From Sipunculus nudus (lineage: Eukaryota > Annelida > Sipuncula > Golfingiida > Sipunculidae), in assembly GCA_026874595.1 (NCBI GenBank), contig CM049320.1, forward strand, positions 3,227,464 through 3,291,463: a stretch of 64,000 bases of DNA. Reading direction: 5' to 3'. The notes under the pieces are model-generated. The model ran no database searches. It was not told the DNA's origin and was given only the letters and a program-made list of their open reading frames with translations. The position numbers and the translations under genes are program-made. This document shows, piece by piece, positions 1 through 10,724 of the stretch. The first letter of the stretch is position 1; each line of letters starts with the position of its first letter.

Positions 1-250
1 CCATCTTTTTCCGTTCAAACTTTTACACCTTTATCTCGCCCATCTTTTTCCGCTCAGACTTTTACACATTTATCTCGCCCTTCTTTTTCCACTCGCTCAC
101 ACTTATCTCGCCCATCTTTCTCCGTCACACACCACCTCGCCCATCTTTTGGCGTTCATACCGTGCCGCCTGGCCTCATGCTCGTGGCTCAGGCGATTAAA
201 AACGGAGACGTGAGTTAAAAATAAAAACAAGTGCTTTAATTCAACTCAAA
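1..250. repeat. Left-end minisatellite and conserved left-end block of Dada-like copy A
   Basis: About six degenerate copies of a unit built on CTCGCCCATCTTT plus TTCCGCTCACAC run to about 160. A conserved block follows: GCCGCCTGGCCTCATG at 164, an 'aggcgat' motif, AACGGAGACGTGAGTT and GTGCTTTAATTCA. The same order occurs near 16730-16930, 18700-18858 and 41780-41960, always in the same orientation, so it marks the left end of the element. In copy B the GCCGCCTGG block lies 417 bases inside the left terminus. The true left end of copy A should therefore lie a few hundred bases left of the window. Confidence 0.75.
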
Positions 251-2719
251 TAAATCAAGTGTAACAGAATTCGTGCCGGTAACAAAACAACGTGAACAAA
301 ACCATGTGAAATTAGCAAGAAATCATGTTAAATAAATTAACGAGAGTGCAATCATGTAAAATAAATTACTGTGAGTGAAATCACCAAATAATTAAAGTCA
401 ATTAAAGTATCAAACCTGATACTGTTCATTTTAAATATGAAATCATTCGATTAAAAGAATTATGAATACAATCACAAGAACCCATGCGATTTAAAAATGA
501 TATCACCCGTATACTCCAGTACAATCACATTAATAATCTCATATTCACGATAAACACCCGTATTTTACGTCTGGTATACCCAGATGATATGACAAGTATA
601 TGGAAATATAAAAACCAGTCCAGCTGGCTAGGTATTTATGCGTCTGTGTATATAAATAAATATATAAATGGACAGTGTTTGATGTTTGTGTGCACCTATA
701 TCTGCACATATCCTATATCTGTGACCTGTGTACCATCGGTAAAAAAAACCCTCTTTATAAATGAAAAGAGGGGAAAAATACACCTGTCTTTACATTTTCC
801 CTGAACTGCATACTATTGGTTAAAAAAAACCCTCTTTATTAATTTAAAGAGGGAAAAAAATATGCAGTCTTGTAAAAAAAAAAACCCTGGAAACTGTTTC
901 TTCCAGGGAAAAAAAATCATGGAGTTGAGAGGGAGGGGGGGGGTCACACCTGGCTTGTAACCTGCCCCCCCCCCCCCCCCCCAACTATTGTTTTGGCTTG
1001 TATGCACAGGGGCCACACCTTCGTTATTAAAACCTGTGCAGGCATGTGCTGTTTGCACTTGAGTGACCTTGTTGTTTGATCAATTCCTCAAGTTTTAATC
1101 AAACCTTGAGGTGTTAGTGATGTTAATGTATTAGTGTGTTAGTGTTAGTGTGGTTATTGCATGCACGAGATGCATCTCACATTTCTTGATTTCATACTCT
1201 GTTTCAACCATCACCCAAGTGTAATTTTACACCATTTCAATCTGTACACCATTTCAATCTCTGTACCTTTGTCAAGTGTAAACTTGTCCACCAACCACCC
1301 AAGTTCACACCAGTTTAAATATAAAGTAACTGATACAACCAGTGAAATATCTGTACCCATATTAATATATATCATTTAAACCAATGAAACTTCCAACCAA
1401 TCAATACATGATCATGTGCATCACCTGTGTGCACAAAATCCAATAATAACTATTTCATGAAATAAACACCATATTAACCTGAAACCTCAGGTTTTCATTT
1501 GTATATTTTTGGCACAAGTGTTTGTAACCAGGTACAGGCTATTTTTGGTTTGTTAGCTCATAGAACCCTTTGTGTACCGGTACACAGCCTGTACCTGATT
1601 GTAAACCCAAAATTGTTTAAACCTTTCATGTTTGTCTAGACCAAATGAAAGAAAATTCAGATACCAAATAGGCAATGCCTGCTCATGAGCACAAGTTACC
1701 CTGCATACCAACCCCATTCCCCCCTCCCTCTCCCTGCCCCCCCCCCCAAACAATTTCCTGTTGCATTTTCACCATTTCATATCATGATCAGCAGGAAGAT
1801 CACACTTGTATTTACTGTTCATTGACACCTGGTCATGTATTTGCTGTTTATCAGCTCCTGGTCATGCACAAGTCACAAGCTCTGGTTGCCCGAGATACAG
1901 GCAACCTCTAATCATGATCAGCAGATAATACCATAATGTACATGTATTCATCAACTCAGCAATCCCTGATCACAAAACAGTGTGCTACATATACCAGCAA
2001 CCAAAAGTTTATGTCAGCGCCCTGTACCATAATGGTATTTACTATAAAGTAAATTTTGTGCTCACTGAATGTGATGATCAGGAGAATATACCTTGTCACG
2101 AGCAAGTGTACATCAAAATAACTGCTGCCATTTATGTATACCAAAGAACTGAGTGTACCACAAAACTTATTGTTACCTTAACTGCTGATCATGACCAAAT
2201 ACACTTATTATATATTCTATGACCATAATATCTTTGATCTCCACTGCTGACCATGAGCATAAATTGTCTATACATTATTTGACCATGTATGTACACCAAA
2301 TAACTCTATGTCACAAAGTAGGTGTACATCAAATATCAGCTAGCATAAATGCTCACCATGAACATATACTCTGTACATTATATAACCAAAAGCATCATGT
2401 GTGTGTACTTGTCACCATGCATGTACACCATGAAGGTGTACACCAAATGGCATATACTCGGTATACTGTATCACCAAAAACATCATGTGTGTGTACTTGT
2501 CACCATGTATGTGCACCATGAAGGTGTACACCAAATAGCATATACTCTGTATACTAAATCTCCAAAAACACCGTGTGTGTGTACTCGCCACCATGTATGT
2601 ACACCATTAAGGTGTTAACCAAATAGCATATAATCTGTATACAGTATCACCAATAACACCACATTACACAAAAACTCACACACATGAAACAAAAGTCACA
2701 CACATGAAACACCTAGAGT
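250..2719. other. Non-coding left arm of copy A
   Basis: No gene is supported. From 300 to 480 are short degenerate repeats around 'gaaatcatgt' and 'aataaatta', also present at 16930-17060 and 42000-42080. Three small hairpins lie at 749-908. A C-run of about 16 is at 965-982. From 1660 to 2350 are scattered motifs built on 'gatcatga' and 'tgtacacc'. From 2426 to about 2690 is an 88-bp tandem repeat. The 3' untranslated region of the transposase gene should lie here on the minus strand, but I cannot fix its polyadenylation site. Confidence 0.5.
2426..2690. repeat. 88-bp tandem repeat just downstream of the transposase gene
   Basis: CACCATG(A)AGGTGTACACC recurs at 2426, 2514 and 2602 with an exact 88-base period. 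Each unit continues into 'aaatagcatatactc', 'tgtatac' and a 'gtgtgtgtact' stretch. Copy E keeps a shortened relic near 42430-42545 with the same 'gtacacca' words. Confidence 0.75.
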
Positions 2720-3380
2720 TCACTTCCGCCGCCCATATCCGCGGCTCATTAGGGCGGCCTTCCACTCCTCGAAAGTCGACGTTTCCTTGGCTGGGCAATA
2801 CCAGTTCCCGAAGTACTGTCTGTGGTTGCCATCCTGCCGGGGGAGGCCACACTTCCGGCATCGGATGGCTTCAGTGTGTCTCCGGTAGGTCTTCGTGGGA
2901 AGTCCCTTGGCCTCCTGTTCCTGCTTCCGCTTCAGGTAGTAGAAGCGGGAGCGAGTCATCGACGGGTCGGGTCTGACAGGAGGCTGCGAAGACCCACTTG
3001 CCGCACTTGGTTGTGCCGATGCCATACGAACAGGCTGCTGAGGCTGCGGAGCTGGAGCGGGCTGCTGAGGCAGCGGCGGAGGCAGCACGATCATCGTGTA
3101 TGGCATCGTCGCGGGCTGTGGAGACACCAGTACTGGTCTTGGAGGTGCTGGCGTGAGAACTGGTACCCTGGTTGCAGCTGGTCGACGGTGACGAACCTTG
3201 CTTTGGCCCGTTGTGATGTCCGGGAACGAGAAGGTCATCGGCCGGACATCGAAGCGTGGTAGGGCCACTGGCAAGGTCTGTGCTGGTGGAAGCGGTTCTG
3301 CAGCGGTGGTTGCTGGCGGCGGGAGGGTGATTCCTTGTTCTAGGACCTGTCTCTCCCGCCTCTTTTCACGCTTGTTGTAC
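2720..3380 (-). CDS. Transposase exon 11 (C-terminal zinc finger, stop)
   Basis: 661 bases coding residues 1243-1462 plus TGA. It opens YNKREKRRERQVLEQG, continues through a Pro/Gln-rich linker and ends with SMTRSRFYYLKRKQEQ, then RCRKCGLPRQDGNHRQYFGNW and a final CP. That gives a Cys-x2-Cys...His...Cys pattern likely to bind zinc. The phase closes exactly at the stop, which supports the whole exon model. In copy E this exon is the site of the LINE B insertion. Confidence 0.8.
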
Positions 3381-6300
3381 CTGGAAGTATAAAATAGCAT
3401 ATATTTTACTACAGAGTTGCACAAATACACCAATTTAATATGCATACAAATATATATATATAATACAGTTTGAAATATGGCATACATTTATTAAGTGTAT
3501 GGAGTCTGAAGTGGTTTGACTTAATGCCTCCCCCCCCCCCCCCCCAACACACAACGACTTATTTACAATCATTGATAGCAAAAGGTGATTCACCAGCCAA
3601 ATAAATAACAACAGATTATGACGCACTAATGATACAATGCTGTGTTTATAATGCTGATTTTACTCACCACTGCAGAAGTGTCGTGTTGTTGATGTCCACC
3701 AGCTGGAGTCCCGTCAAAGCTACAACCCTTGCATGAGCTGTCACGAGGTCCTGGATCTTCTTGTAGGCCCGACAAATCAGGGTCCACCGCAGTGTCGTCT
3801 TGCCTTTCACCGTGAGGGGATTCGGGAACAGGCTGCAGAGCTTCGACACCACGGCTTCCACATAGCGATTGCAGTCGGGCCACTGAGCAGGACCGCTCAT
3901 GCTGCCAAGGAAACATCTGAAAAACACAAACAAAAGCAAAGGTAAGCATTTATGTTAAATCTATAAACATGCAAGTCAACCTACAACATGATCTGATAAG
4001 AAACAGAATCCTGATTACCCCCCCCCCCCCCACCATAAACCTTACAGGTGTAGTTGTTTGTAATACATCAATTTTACTTCTAATACACCATTTATGTACA
4101 TAGTAACAAAGTGTATGGATACATCTTCAATATCAACTGCAATTCTCCCTTTTAGGCATTTAACATATACAGTTTAATTAGATATTTACCTTTTGGTGCT
4201 TTCAGCACCGGGATGACTGGGCGCCCCACGGGTCTTGGACGCCTTGAATCTGCCGCTGGCCTTGGTTTTGTGCCGCGGCTTGAATACCGTGGGGCGCTGA
4301 TCATACGGCGTCAGGTCGTTCCACAGCCGTATGATCTCGTCTGCCTGACTGTTGTTCACCGGTCCCTTCTGGTCGTGGAGCGACACCAGGTACGACGCCA
4401 AGGCGACGACCTTCTCGTACCCTGCCACTCCCTCGGGACCAACTGCTCCCTGGAAAACAGAAAAAGACATGATTTTAAGTTCACAGGAAATTAAAGGTAA
4501 GTGCATTGTAACTGCAATGGGAACCTGGTTAGCCCTGGCATTATTGGACACAACAACATTATGACGTATTTTAAATGGACACTTGTATGTTTAAGTCTTG
4601 CTTTACCATTGCTGACATGAAAATCTTTACAGCTAGAATTTTATATTAACTGGTGTTTTATTATAAACCAATAACAGTGAAAAACAAGTTAAACAATAAC
4701 ACTCATACCAATACTTGTTATAACAGGCACACATAAAAAAACACATGAAATATTTACCTCAGGATCAGACGAATCTGAAGATACAGGGGAGGAGGTAGCC
4801 AGAGGTGCAGCTTCACTCTGTTCCACCATAGGCTGGTCAGATGTAGAGGGTCCGGCCACGGGGGGGCTCTGGGCTCTCGTCTGGGGTTCTGACGCTGGCC
4901 TGGCGGGTGGAACCGGAGCTGCTTCTTCCCTCACCTCTTCTGGTTGGACACCAGGAACTGCACTAGGTGAGGGGGCACCAGTAACCGCGGTGGCAGAAAC
5001 TTCCCCGGCAGATGTGGCAGCAGAGACTGCAACACAAAAAGACCACACATATACCACTTGTAAATACTGCCAGAGTATCACGAACCATCTGTGTATGGTA
5101 CACTAACATGGGCAGTAGTAAAGATGCTCTCTGTATAACTGCTTGAAAAACGCTAACAATACATAGATATACTGTAAAGCTTTGTATACTGTGCACTATG
5201 TTTACTGACATTTCAAGTTGAATTGAAGTGATCAATGACCAAACACTATATATTTTACACCAAACACTTGACACTATTCCCTTTTTGTGTGGCAGGTTGT
5301 GCAGTATTGATCCAACTTACCATTTGCGTCGGGGAACACAACTTCTACTGGTGCTACAGTTGGATCCTCTGGCTCCTCGAAACCCTCATCAGACCTGTCG
5401 CCATCGCACAGTGGTGGCTCGTCAGTAGGCTGATCAGGGTCCATGGCCTGGTCCTGGAGCACTTTCCCTGTCTGGCTGAACAGGTACTCCACTCCAATCA
5501 ACTCCCCTGATCAAAGAAAACAACATCTAATTAATACATCTCACATAATAATTGACAAGCGATAACATTTTCATTCAAATAAACGTACCGGCTTTTTATC
5601 TACCGCCCCTCTCCCACCCGTTTTTTTTACTGCAATGTTGGTGTGTATTTTAGTAATCATTTTGTTCCAGTATCAGTCATGTACTTGTGGTGGTGGCATT
5701 TTTATCAGTGCAAATGTATTGATGCAAAGTGAAAGCTGGTTATTATATAATACTTTTCCAACAAACAACACAAACTGTGTCTAAACACACCTGTATACTT
5801 CCCGATCTGGCGAAGGGGCTGGACGAAGTTCTCTCCCATGACCTGGGAGCTCAGCTGGTTCAAGGCCTCGCACAAACTGCGGTGGTACACGTGGTGTTCC
5901 GGCGCGCGGGCTACTGGACCTTGTGAAACAGCTGCTCCGGCTCGGTCTTCGTTCCAGCGCCTCAGTCCTTCCAACAGGTACGCCTGAAAGTGCAGGTCGC
6001 TGGCACTGGTACCTGAAACAAACGAGCAGAAAACATTACAGAATGAATCAAACTACTCCCTTATTCATTTCCAGATTTATCTTCTTGGCTTCCTACTGAA
6101 AGAAAAACAGAAATGCTAAAATTAATCTCCCCGGCAGGCGCTGAAATTCAACCACGCGAGAACATGCATGAGATACTGCAGGCCTTATATATTACAGTCC
6201 CAACACTACCCCATATCTTAACGGGCCGTTCACTGGTATTGGTGACACAGAGCACACATCATTTGTTATAGTGTCTTTAACAAAACTGTTTACTTGTATT

Positions 6301-9300
6301 GCATGAGCCACCCACCTGGTATAAACCTGTTCTGGTGAAGATGGAAGGACTCGAGTGACGATGATCCGCGGGCACACCTGTACACGGGCAGCCTCACTCC
6401 CCCCTTGGTGACGTGGCCAGTCTCCACGTAGAGCTGTACTCCCTCGGGGTCCTGGAGGCAGCGGAGGTGCTTCTTCTGGGCGTTCCAGATGTTCCAGGTG
6501 CGGTCCGCGTCGAGCAACGGCACTCCTAAGGTATCTCTCCCTTGGGGTCCGGAGAAAGTGTTCAGCAGGTCTTCGATCAGAGAGGTTCCGTTGTGTGGAT
6601 CCCGGGTTCGGCGTCGACAGTGGGTGGATAGCTCCTTCCTGGAAATGTGCCTCAGGACGACACTGTCGGACGGGTTGGGGATTCCACTTCTGACCAACTC
6701 TTCTCGCTTGGCCTGCTTCAGCTGCTCCAGATCCTCCTCGCTCCATTCAAAAATACACAGTGACAAGCGGGCCATGAACACACCGTGCAGCTGGTGTGAC
6801 TCGGTGGTGCAGGCGGTGGCGATTCTTCGCATGAAGTGGTAAGCGTCGAGCCTGATCTGAAGGTCGGTCCACTCATGGAACAGGTTCCTCACCTTGGTTT
6901 CGCCTGCACAACAACAGTCCCTGTCAACGTACAGCAGCACTGGCGGGGCCACCCGCGCTTCGCGATAGCGTCTCATCAGTCCGTTGGCCATAGGCGCCAG
7001 GCCAGCGCCTTCGCTCGCTGTGAGCACGCTCATCAGCACTTCGCCGCGTTCGTTGCCGACGTTGGTGGCCCATGCCGCTGTACCCGCGCTGTGACCCGCA
7101 AGTTTGTGCACAATCTGCTTCGTAGAGTCCAACTTGAGAACGCATCCGAAGGTAGACGTAATGGACGCCTTCACCTCTTCCAGCCTCCCTTTTATGTCCT
7201 GGACGTAGACAGTGAGCAGCCACCTGCTTTCCGGGACCGGAACGTACGGTGGTGGCTTTTCGACGCTGCGGGGCAGAACGAGTCTGCGCTCTGCCGCCGA
7301 ACTGAAGGACTTGCAGTCCGTGAAGTACATCAGCGCCTGGTTGAAGTACTGCTCACTGTGCTGCTCGGAAATCTTCTTTTGGAGCTGGGTAGAGCTGTTC
7401 CCAAGGCCTCTCTGCCGAAGTAGACGGATGACCCTGATGTCGCACGCGTAGCGGTACGTGAGGAGCACTGGGAACTGCTGGCGGTGTCCGACGTCGAGTT
7501 GTTGGACGATGGCCGGACTCCAGGCGATCACCTTGCGTTTGCAGTTCTGGCACTCCAGGTACTCAGCCGCGAGGTTGTAGTAGCGGTCGACGTCAAGCAC
7601 TTGCCGGGTGTGTTGGTAGACTCCGGCACTGGTGAGCTCGACGTCCTTACAACCTTCCTGGGGGCAGACCAGCCGGACTTGCCACAGGCGCCGTGGCATC
7701 CACAGCAGGAGGCGCTGCGCGAAGTACAGGTCCGGGCGCGGGGGCTGGCTGCATATAGGTGCGGGCTGAGGAGGGTACCACCACAGCTTGTCGACTCTGA
7801 AACGACAAAGAAGTTCACAGTGATAAGTAATGTGACAAATTGTGTGGCGCTTCTTGTTTTTTAAGTCTTTATGCCCGCTGCCGCAGTGTCTTCATGCTGA
7901 TTACTGTATCGTTACCTAACCACTTTTAACGTTGTAGGCGCATGATAATATACACAAGTTAAAATTAACCCCGAGAACCTGAAACAGAATATTCACAAAA
8001 GATTAAACACAACAGCAATAAATCATTGTACTCCTCTATACTACTGTGTGACTCGTGCTTACCTGGCTGTGTCCAGTGTGGGCTTGCCAGTCTTGGGGTG
8101 GGTCTTGAACAGAGCACGGGAGATCCAACCGTGGTCCGCTTTCGGGAGAGAATCCCGCCATCCATCAGGGAGTGTCTGCGGACCTGGAAAATAAAAGGCG
8201 GAGGAATGCTACATTATCTTGCATAACATATTCCAATTTTAAATCAAAAGTGAGCAGGAGTCTGATGCAATACTGGTGTCTACCATTTAGACCTAAGACT
8301 GTGTAAGCATCATCAGACCTTCAGAACATTAATGTAGACTTTCTGTTATAAAGCACCAGTTTAATAAAACACATTTATTATTTATGAAGGACCCAGATCT
8401 GTAAAACATGTTCAAAGTTTAAAGTATCTTCCTAGCAGACATAAACATTTTGGGAAGGCCATTACAGCCACACCCGCTCAATCAGGTTGTTTGTGTAATT
8501 AAGAAATGTGGACGGAAAACCCACCTGAGGCACTTCCCAGTGGGACTCCTAACACAGGTTGGGAGACGGCAGGTGTCTGTGGAGGACTCAGTGTTGACTC
8601 CGAGACTGGAGTCGCCAGCCCTCGAGACTCTTGTGTAACTGTAACAAAGCAGACATTGTTCATTATGTGCAGTCTTATAACATACCGGTACCAAGTTTTT
8701 TGCACAAGTCTTCTTATTAAAATCATTTATGAGATCTTAATCCCTATGGCACACATATTATATATCACCCACCAAGGACTACGTTATTCACAGCATTTTT
8801 ATTCACCCCATTACTTTCTGCATGTTGGCATGTCATTTTAAATCACTTCTATATATTTTAAAGTAAACATATTCACCTGTTTGCCGTCTCTCAACCGCTT
8901 CGGCTACTGCTACCAGTTCTGCCTCGTCGCCGGAGTCGGACGAGTCCTGGGGTGGCCTGGATACGGTAGCAGTAGGGGATGGCCTGGGCGCTGGTTCCCG
9001 GGGCTGGTGCGGAACTGGTCCCGGGGAGGCCCTGGCCATCGACAGGTTCGGCATGACCGGGGAAGGGCTCCTGGACGTCAGGCTCTCCAACTTCTTCGCC
9101 AACCGGGCTCCGTGGAGATGACTACTCACGAGTGAGGCGATCCCGGTGGGTACAGGTGAGCTGGAGGCTGACCGCTGGCTGGGTGACGTGGTGGCCCTGG
9201 GTGTTGTCGGCCTGGTGACGGTGCTGGAAGGCTGCGTGGAGCTGGACTGGGAAGCCTGGGCTTCCCTCTTGGCAGCCTTCGCCGCGATGGCGTGCCGCGA

Positions 9301-9983
9301 CTCCGGAAAGGACTCGGCGTAGCGGCGTAGCGCATCCTTGTTCTGGCTGAGCGGTGCACCGGTCACCCTCTCGTGTCGCATGCTGTCCACGAGGTATCCC
9401 ACGTACCCAAGGTTGTTCTCCAAGAGCCACTTGAAAGTCTGGCCCCGGTATGCTCCAAACTGCACTCGGTATTCGCCAAGCACCTCGACCCGATCAGCTG
9501 GGTTCCCCCCACGCTTGGCGACATCCCGCAGTGCCAGTTTACGAACCTGAAGGAGTAAAAAAAAAAAGGAAATTTTTAAGTCTGATGGCCACTTATCACT
9601 TGGAGTGCATAATACAAAAAGCGCATTCATCATTTACAATTGGTTTTAATATGCTCTTTGTACAGGAACAATAAATTATTTTTTTTGTCGTTATCGGTTG
9701 TTGGATTATCATTTCAGTATGAATATGGAGTATGCAAACTTATTAATCACTCGACACATCACTTGTTACATTCAAACCAAGCTTCTTTACAACAGAAACA
9801 CTCAGGAATAGCAGCGTAACAACTTACCTGCTCTGAAGACATGGCCATAGGCACAGGCTTGCCCTTGTTAGCTTCGGCGACCCTCGCCGCCGCATTAGAG
9901 CAGCCCAAGGTGGGCTCTCCATCTGGGCGGCGCCGAAACCTGGGCCCGGCCTGTGTCCCCTCTGGCTTGGGTGTCTGGCTCAT
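2720..9983 (-). CDS. Dada-like transposase gene, 11 coding exons, 1462 residues, intact
   Basis: Joined minus-strand exons: 9983-9828, 9546-8877, 8638-8525, 8183-8063, 7796-6316, 6012-5791, 5506-5321, 5026-4758, 4449-4190, 3916-3668, 3380-2720. Every intron is GT-AG. The exons sum to 4389 bases with no internal stop, ending in TGA at 2722-2720. Domains in order: a basic head; an FGAYRGQTFKWLLENN domain (exon 2); a W-rich zinc ribbon CPQEGC...CQNC (about residues 398-439); a presumed RNase-H/DDE core; then conserved exons that I recall from multi-copy animal proteins carrying a DUF6729-type domain (from memory). Candidate catalytic acids are D577 (LKLDSTK), D645 (LYVDRDCC) and E836 (SLESFHLH). 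The expected role is cutting and integrating the element at U6 genes in the nucleus. The U6 junctions support transposase identity, but the biochemistry is inferred. Confidence 0.8.
3530..3545. repeat. C16 homopolymer in transposase intron 10
   Basis: Sixteen C on the plus strand, a G-run on the coding strand. A C12 run lies in the equivalent intron of copy E at 55473-55484. Confidence 0.9.
3668..3916 (-). CDS. Transposase exon 10
   Basis: 249 bases coding residues 1160-1242: CFLGSMSGPAQWPDCNRYVEAVVSKLC, LRWTLICRAYKKIQDLV, LQLVDINNTTLLQW. These are conserved-looking Trp/Arg motifs of the C-terminal region. Copy E has it at about 55616-55840 with a deletion, and copy B keeps a relic near 18404-18470. 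Confidence 0.8.
4018..4031. repeat. C14 homopolymer in transposase intron 9
   Basis: Fourteen C on the plus strand, so a G-run in the sense of the gene. The equivalent intron of copy E holds C17 at 55987-56003. Confidence 0.9.
4190..4449 (-). CDS. Transposase exon 9
   Basis: 260 bases coding residues 1074-1159. The motifs GYEKVVALASYLVSL, RLWNDLTPYDQRP and ASGRFKASK look like a compact helical domain. It is recognisable in copy E at about 56146-56365 (ASYLVSLLD, LRQYDQRPTVF, SSGRFKASK). The intron that follows carries a 14-base G-run on the coding strand. Confidence 0.75.
4758..5026 (-). CDS. Transposase exon 8 (Pro/Ser/Glu-rich linker)
   Basis: 269 bases coding residues 984-1073. VSAATSAGEVSATAV is followed by a long low-complexity linker rich in Ala, Pro, Ser and Glu. 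Copy E keeps it at about 58455-58715 with the same opening 'VSAAT' words and donor context. No domain is recognised. Confidence 0.7.
5321..5506 (-). CDS. Transposase exon 7
   Basis: 186 bases in phase 1, coding residues 922-983. It opens GELIGVEYLFSQTGKVL, which joins 'KYTG' of exon 6, and goes on as an acidic, Pro-rich tail (DPDQPTDEPP...). Copy E has a diverged counterpart near 59090-59260. Confidence 0.75.
5791..6012 (-). CDS. Transposase exon 6
   Basis: 222 bases in phase 1, coding residues 848-921: GTSASDLHFQAYLLEGLRRWNED, then LCEALNQLSSQVMGE and GKYTG. It continues 'RFIPG' of exon 5 without a break. Copy E preserves the exon at about 59546-59750 with a similar ASDLHFQAYLLDGLRRW segment, so it is under family-level conservation. 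Confidence 0.8.
6316..7796 (-). CDS. Transposase exon 5 (zinc ribbon and catalytic core)
   Basis: 1481 bases coding residues 354-847, the longest exon and the functional centre. It starts VDKLWWYPPQPAPIC and has a Cys-x4-Cys...Cys-x2-Cys zinc ribbon (C398, C403, C436, C439). A probable DNA-binding helical stretch follows (RLLRQRGLGNSSTQLQKK), then the RNase-H-like part. That part contains LKLDSTKQIVHKL, NERGEVLMSVL, LLYVDRDCC, RLDAYHFMRR, FMARLSLCIFEWS and SSSLESFHLHQNRFIPG. The spacing and local context of D577, D645 and E836 fit a DDE triad, but this is inference from pattern. Copy E keeps the same motifs at 60108-61635 in broken frames. Confidence 0.8.
8063..8183 (-). CDS. Transposase exon 4 (start of the W-rich domain)
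   Basis: Codes residues 314-354 (GPQTLPDGWRDSLPKADHGWISRALF...). The Leu-Pro...Asp-His-x-Trp-Ile motif followed by the 'DKLWWYPP' that opens exon 5 is the N-terminal signature of the domain I recall as DUF6729. Acceptor TTTTCCAG, donor CCAG|GTAAGC, phase 2 out. Confidence 0.75.
8525..8638 (-). CDS. Transposase exon 3 (linker)
   Basis: 114 bases in phase 1, coding residues 276-313 (VTQESRGLATPVSES...). It is low-complexity Ser/Pro/Thr linker. It is kept as an exon because both splice sites are good (TTACAG acceptor, CTCAG|GTGGGT donor) and the phases join exons 2 and 4 exactly. Confidence 0.65.
8877..9546 (-). CDS. Transposase exon 2 (YRGQTFKWLLEN domain)
   Basis: Codes residues 53-275. It opens VRKLALRDVAKRGG and then has the most conserved stretch of the N-terminal half: FGAYRGQTFKWLLENN, LGYVGYLVDSMRHE, NKDALRRYAESFPE. 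The second half is a Ser/Pro/Thr-rich linker. The acceptor follows a pyrimidine tract ending CTTCAG and the donor is ACAG|GTGAAT. The matching part is deleted from copy E. Confidence 0.8.
9828..9983 (-). CDS. Transposase exon 1
   Basis: Codes residues 1-52, starting MSQTPKPEG. It is rich in basic, Pro and Gly residues and probably disordered. The donor reads CAG|GTAAGTT (phase 0). Just upstream of the ATG the minus strand reads a T-run then CAG followed by AC-ATG. This is a good 3' splice site, implying a non-coding exon further upstream. Confidence 0.75.
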
Positions 9984-10064
9984 GTCTGAAAAAAATGAAG
10001 AAAAAATCTGTTGACATACTGTAAAAATATATATATTTTAATATTAAACTGTCCATAGTCTCCA

Positions 10065-10167
10065 ATACCAATGAATGGCCTTGTGTTTAATCTACATATA
10101 AATAAAAATTAATAGTACATAAATACATACATATATATATACATTATAAACATATATATATATTTAT

Positions 10168-10198
<31 letters not shown>

Positions 10199-10724
10199 TT
10201 TAACTTAATTTATATATATGACATACATTTAAAACATTTTTTGTCACCGATACCAATGAATGGCCCTGCTGGCGCATTAAAAAATGCTTTGTCTAAAATA
10301 CCTCTAACACCAGTAAATGCAGAACAAAAAATTACCCTAATGTTATAGAATATGCAAAAAGATGAGCAGATTATAATATTAAACTTTAAATAAAATACAC
10401 ATTGAAATAATTATGGCCCTAATACCAATGAATGGTCTGAGGGGACAAAAAATGCATTGTTGTTACCAATTATATTCATTTTTGTGCATATCTGTCACAA
10501 TCGCATATTTTCTTTGTTCCTGAATTCATTGGTATTAGTGCCATTCATTGGTATTTTTGACATCAAATTGGCTATAGATGTCAAAAATACCAATGAATGG
10601 CACTAATACCAATGAATTCAGGAACAAAGAAAATAAGCAAATGTGACATATTTATGCACAAAAATGCATAAAATACATACCAATAATGCATCCTGATTTG
10701 TCCCCACAGACCATTCATTGGTAT
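10065..10724. repeat. Cluster of ATACCAATGAATGG motifs
   Basis: Exact or near-exact copies lie at 10065, 10250, 10422, 10587 and 10606 on the plus strand, and at 10525, 10541 and 10711 on the minus strand. They are often preceded by 'cccta'. Copy E has its own set at 61789, 62019, 62120 and 62191, plus one at 59986 in the intron after exon 5. The copy A intron has a diverged relic at about 6228-6240. Confidence 0.85.

Noticed and set aside
1-160. CRISPR-like array in the left-end minisatellite
   Set aside because: Units are degenerate and adjoining with no unique spacers, and the genome is clearly animal.
484-804. 106-residue open frame in the left arm of copy A
   Set aside because: No recognisable domain, low-complexity composition, and it ends in the hairpin repeats. 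Copy E has a similar DNA segment but not a conserved frame.
6836-7423. 195-residue plus-strand frame opposite transposase exon 5
   Set aside because: It is the antisense shadow of a GC-richer coding exon. The minus-strand frame has the motifs, splice sites and a homologous copy.
8450-8841. Plus-strand frames opposite exon 3
   Set aside because: They are antisense to an exon whose phases fit the transposase gene, and no motif is present.
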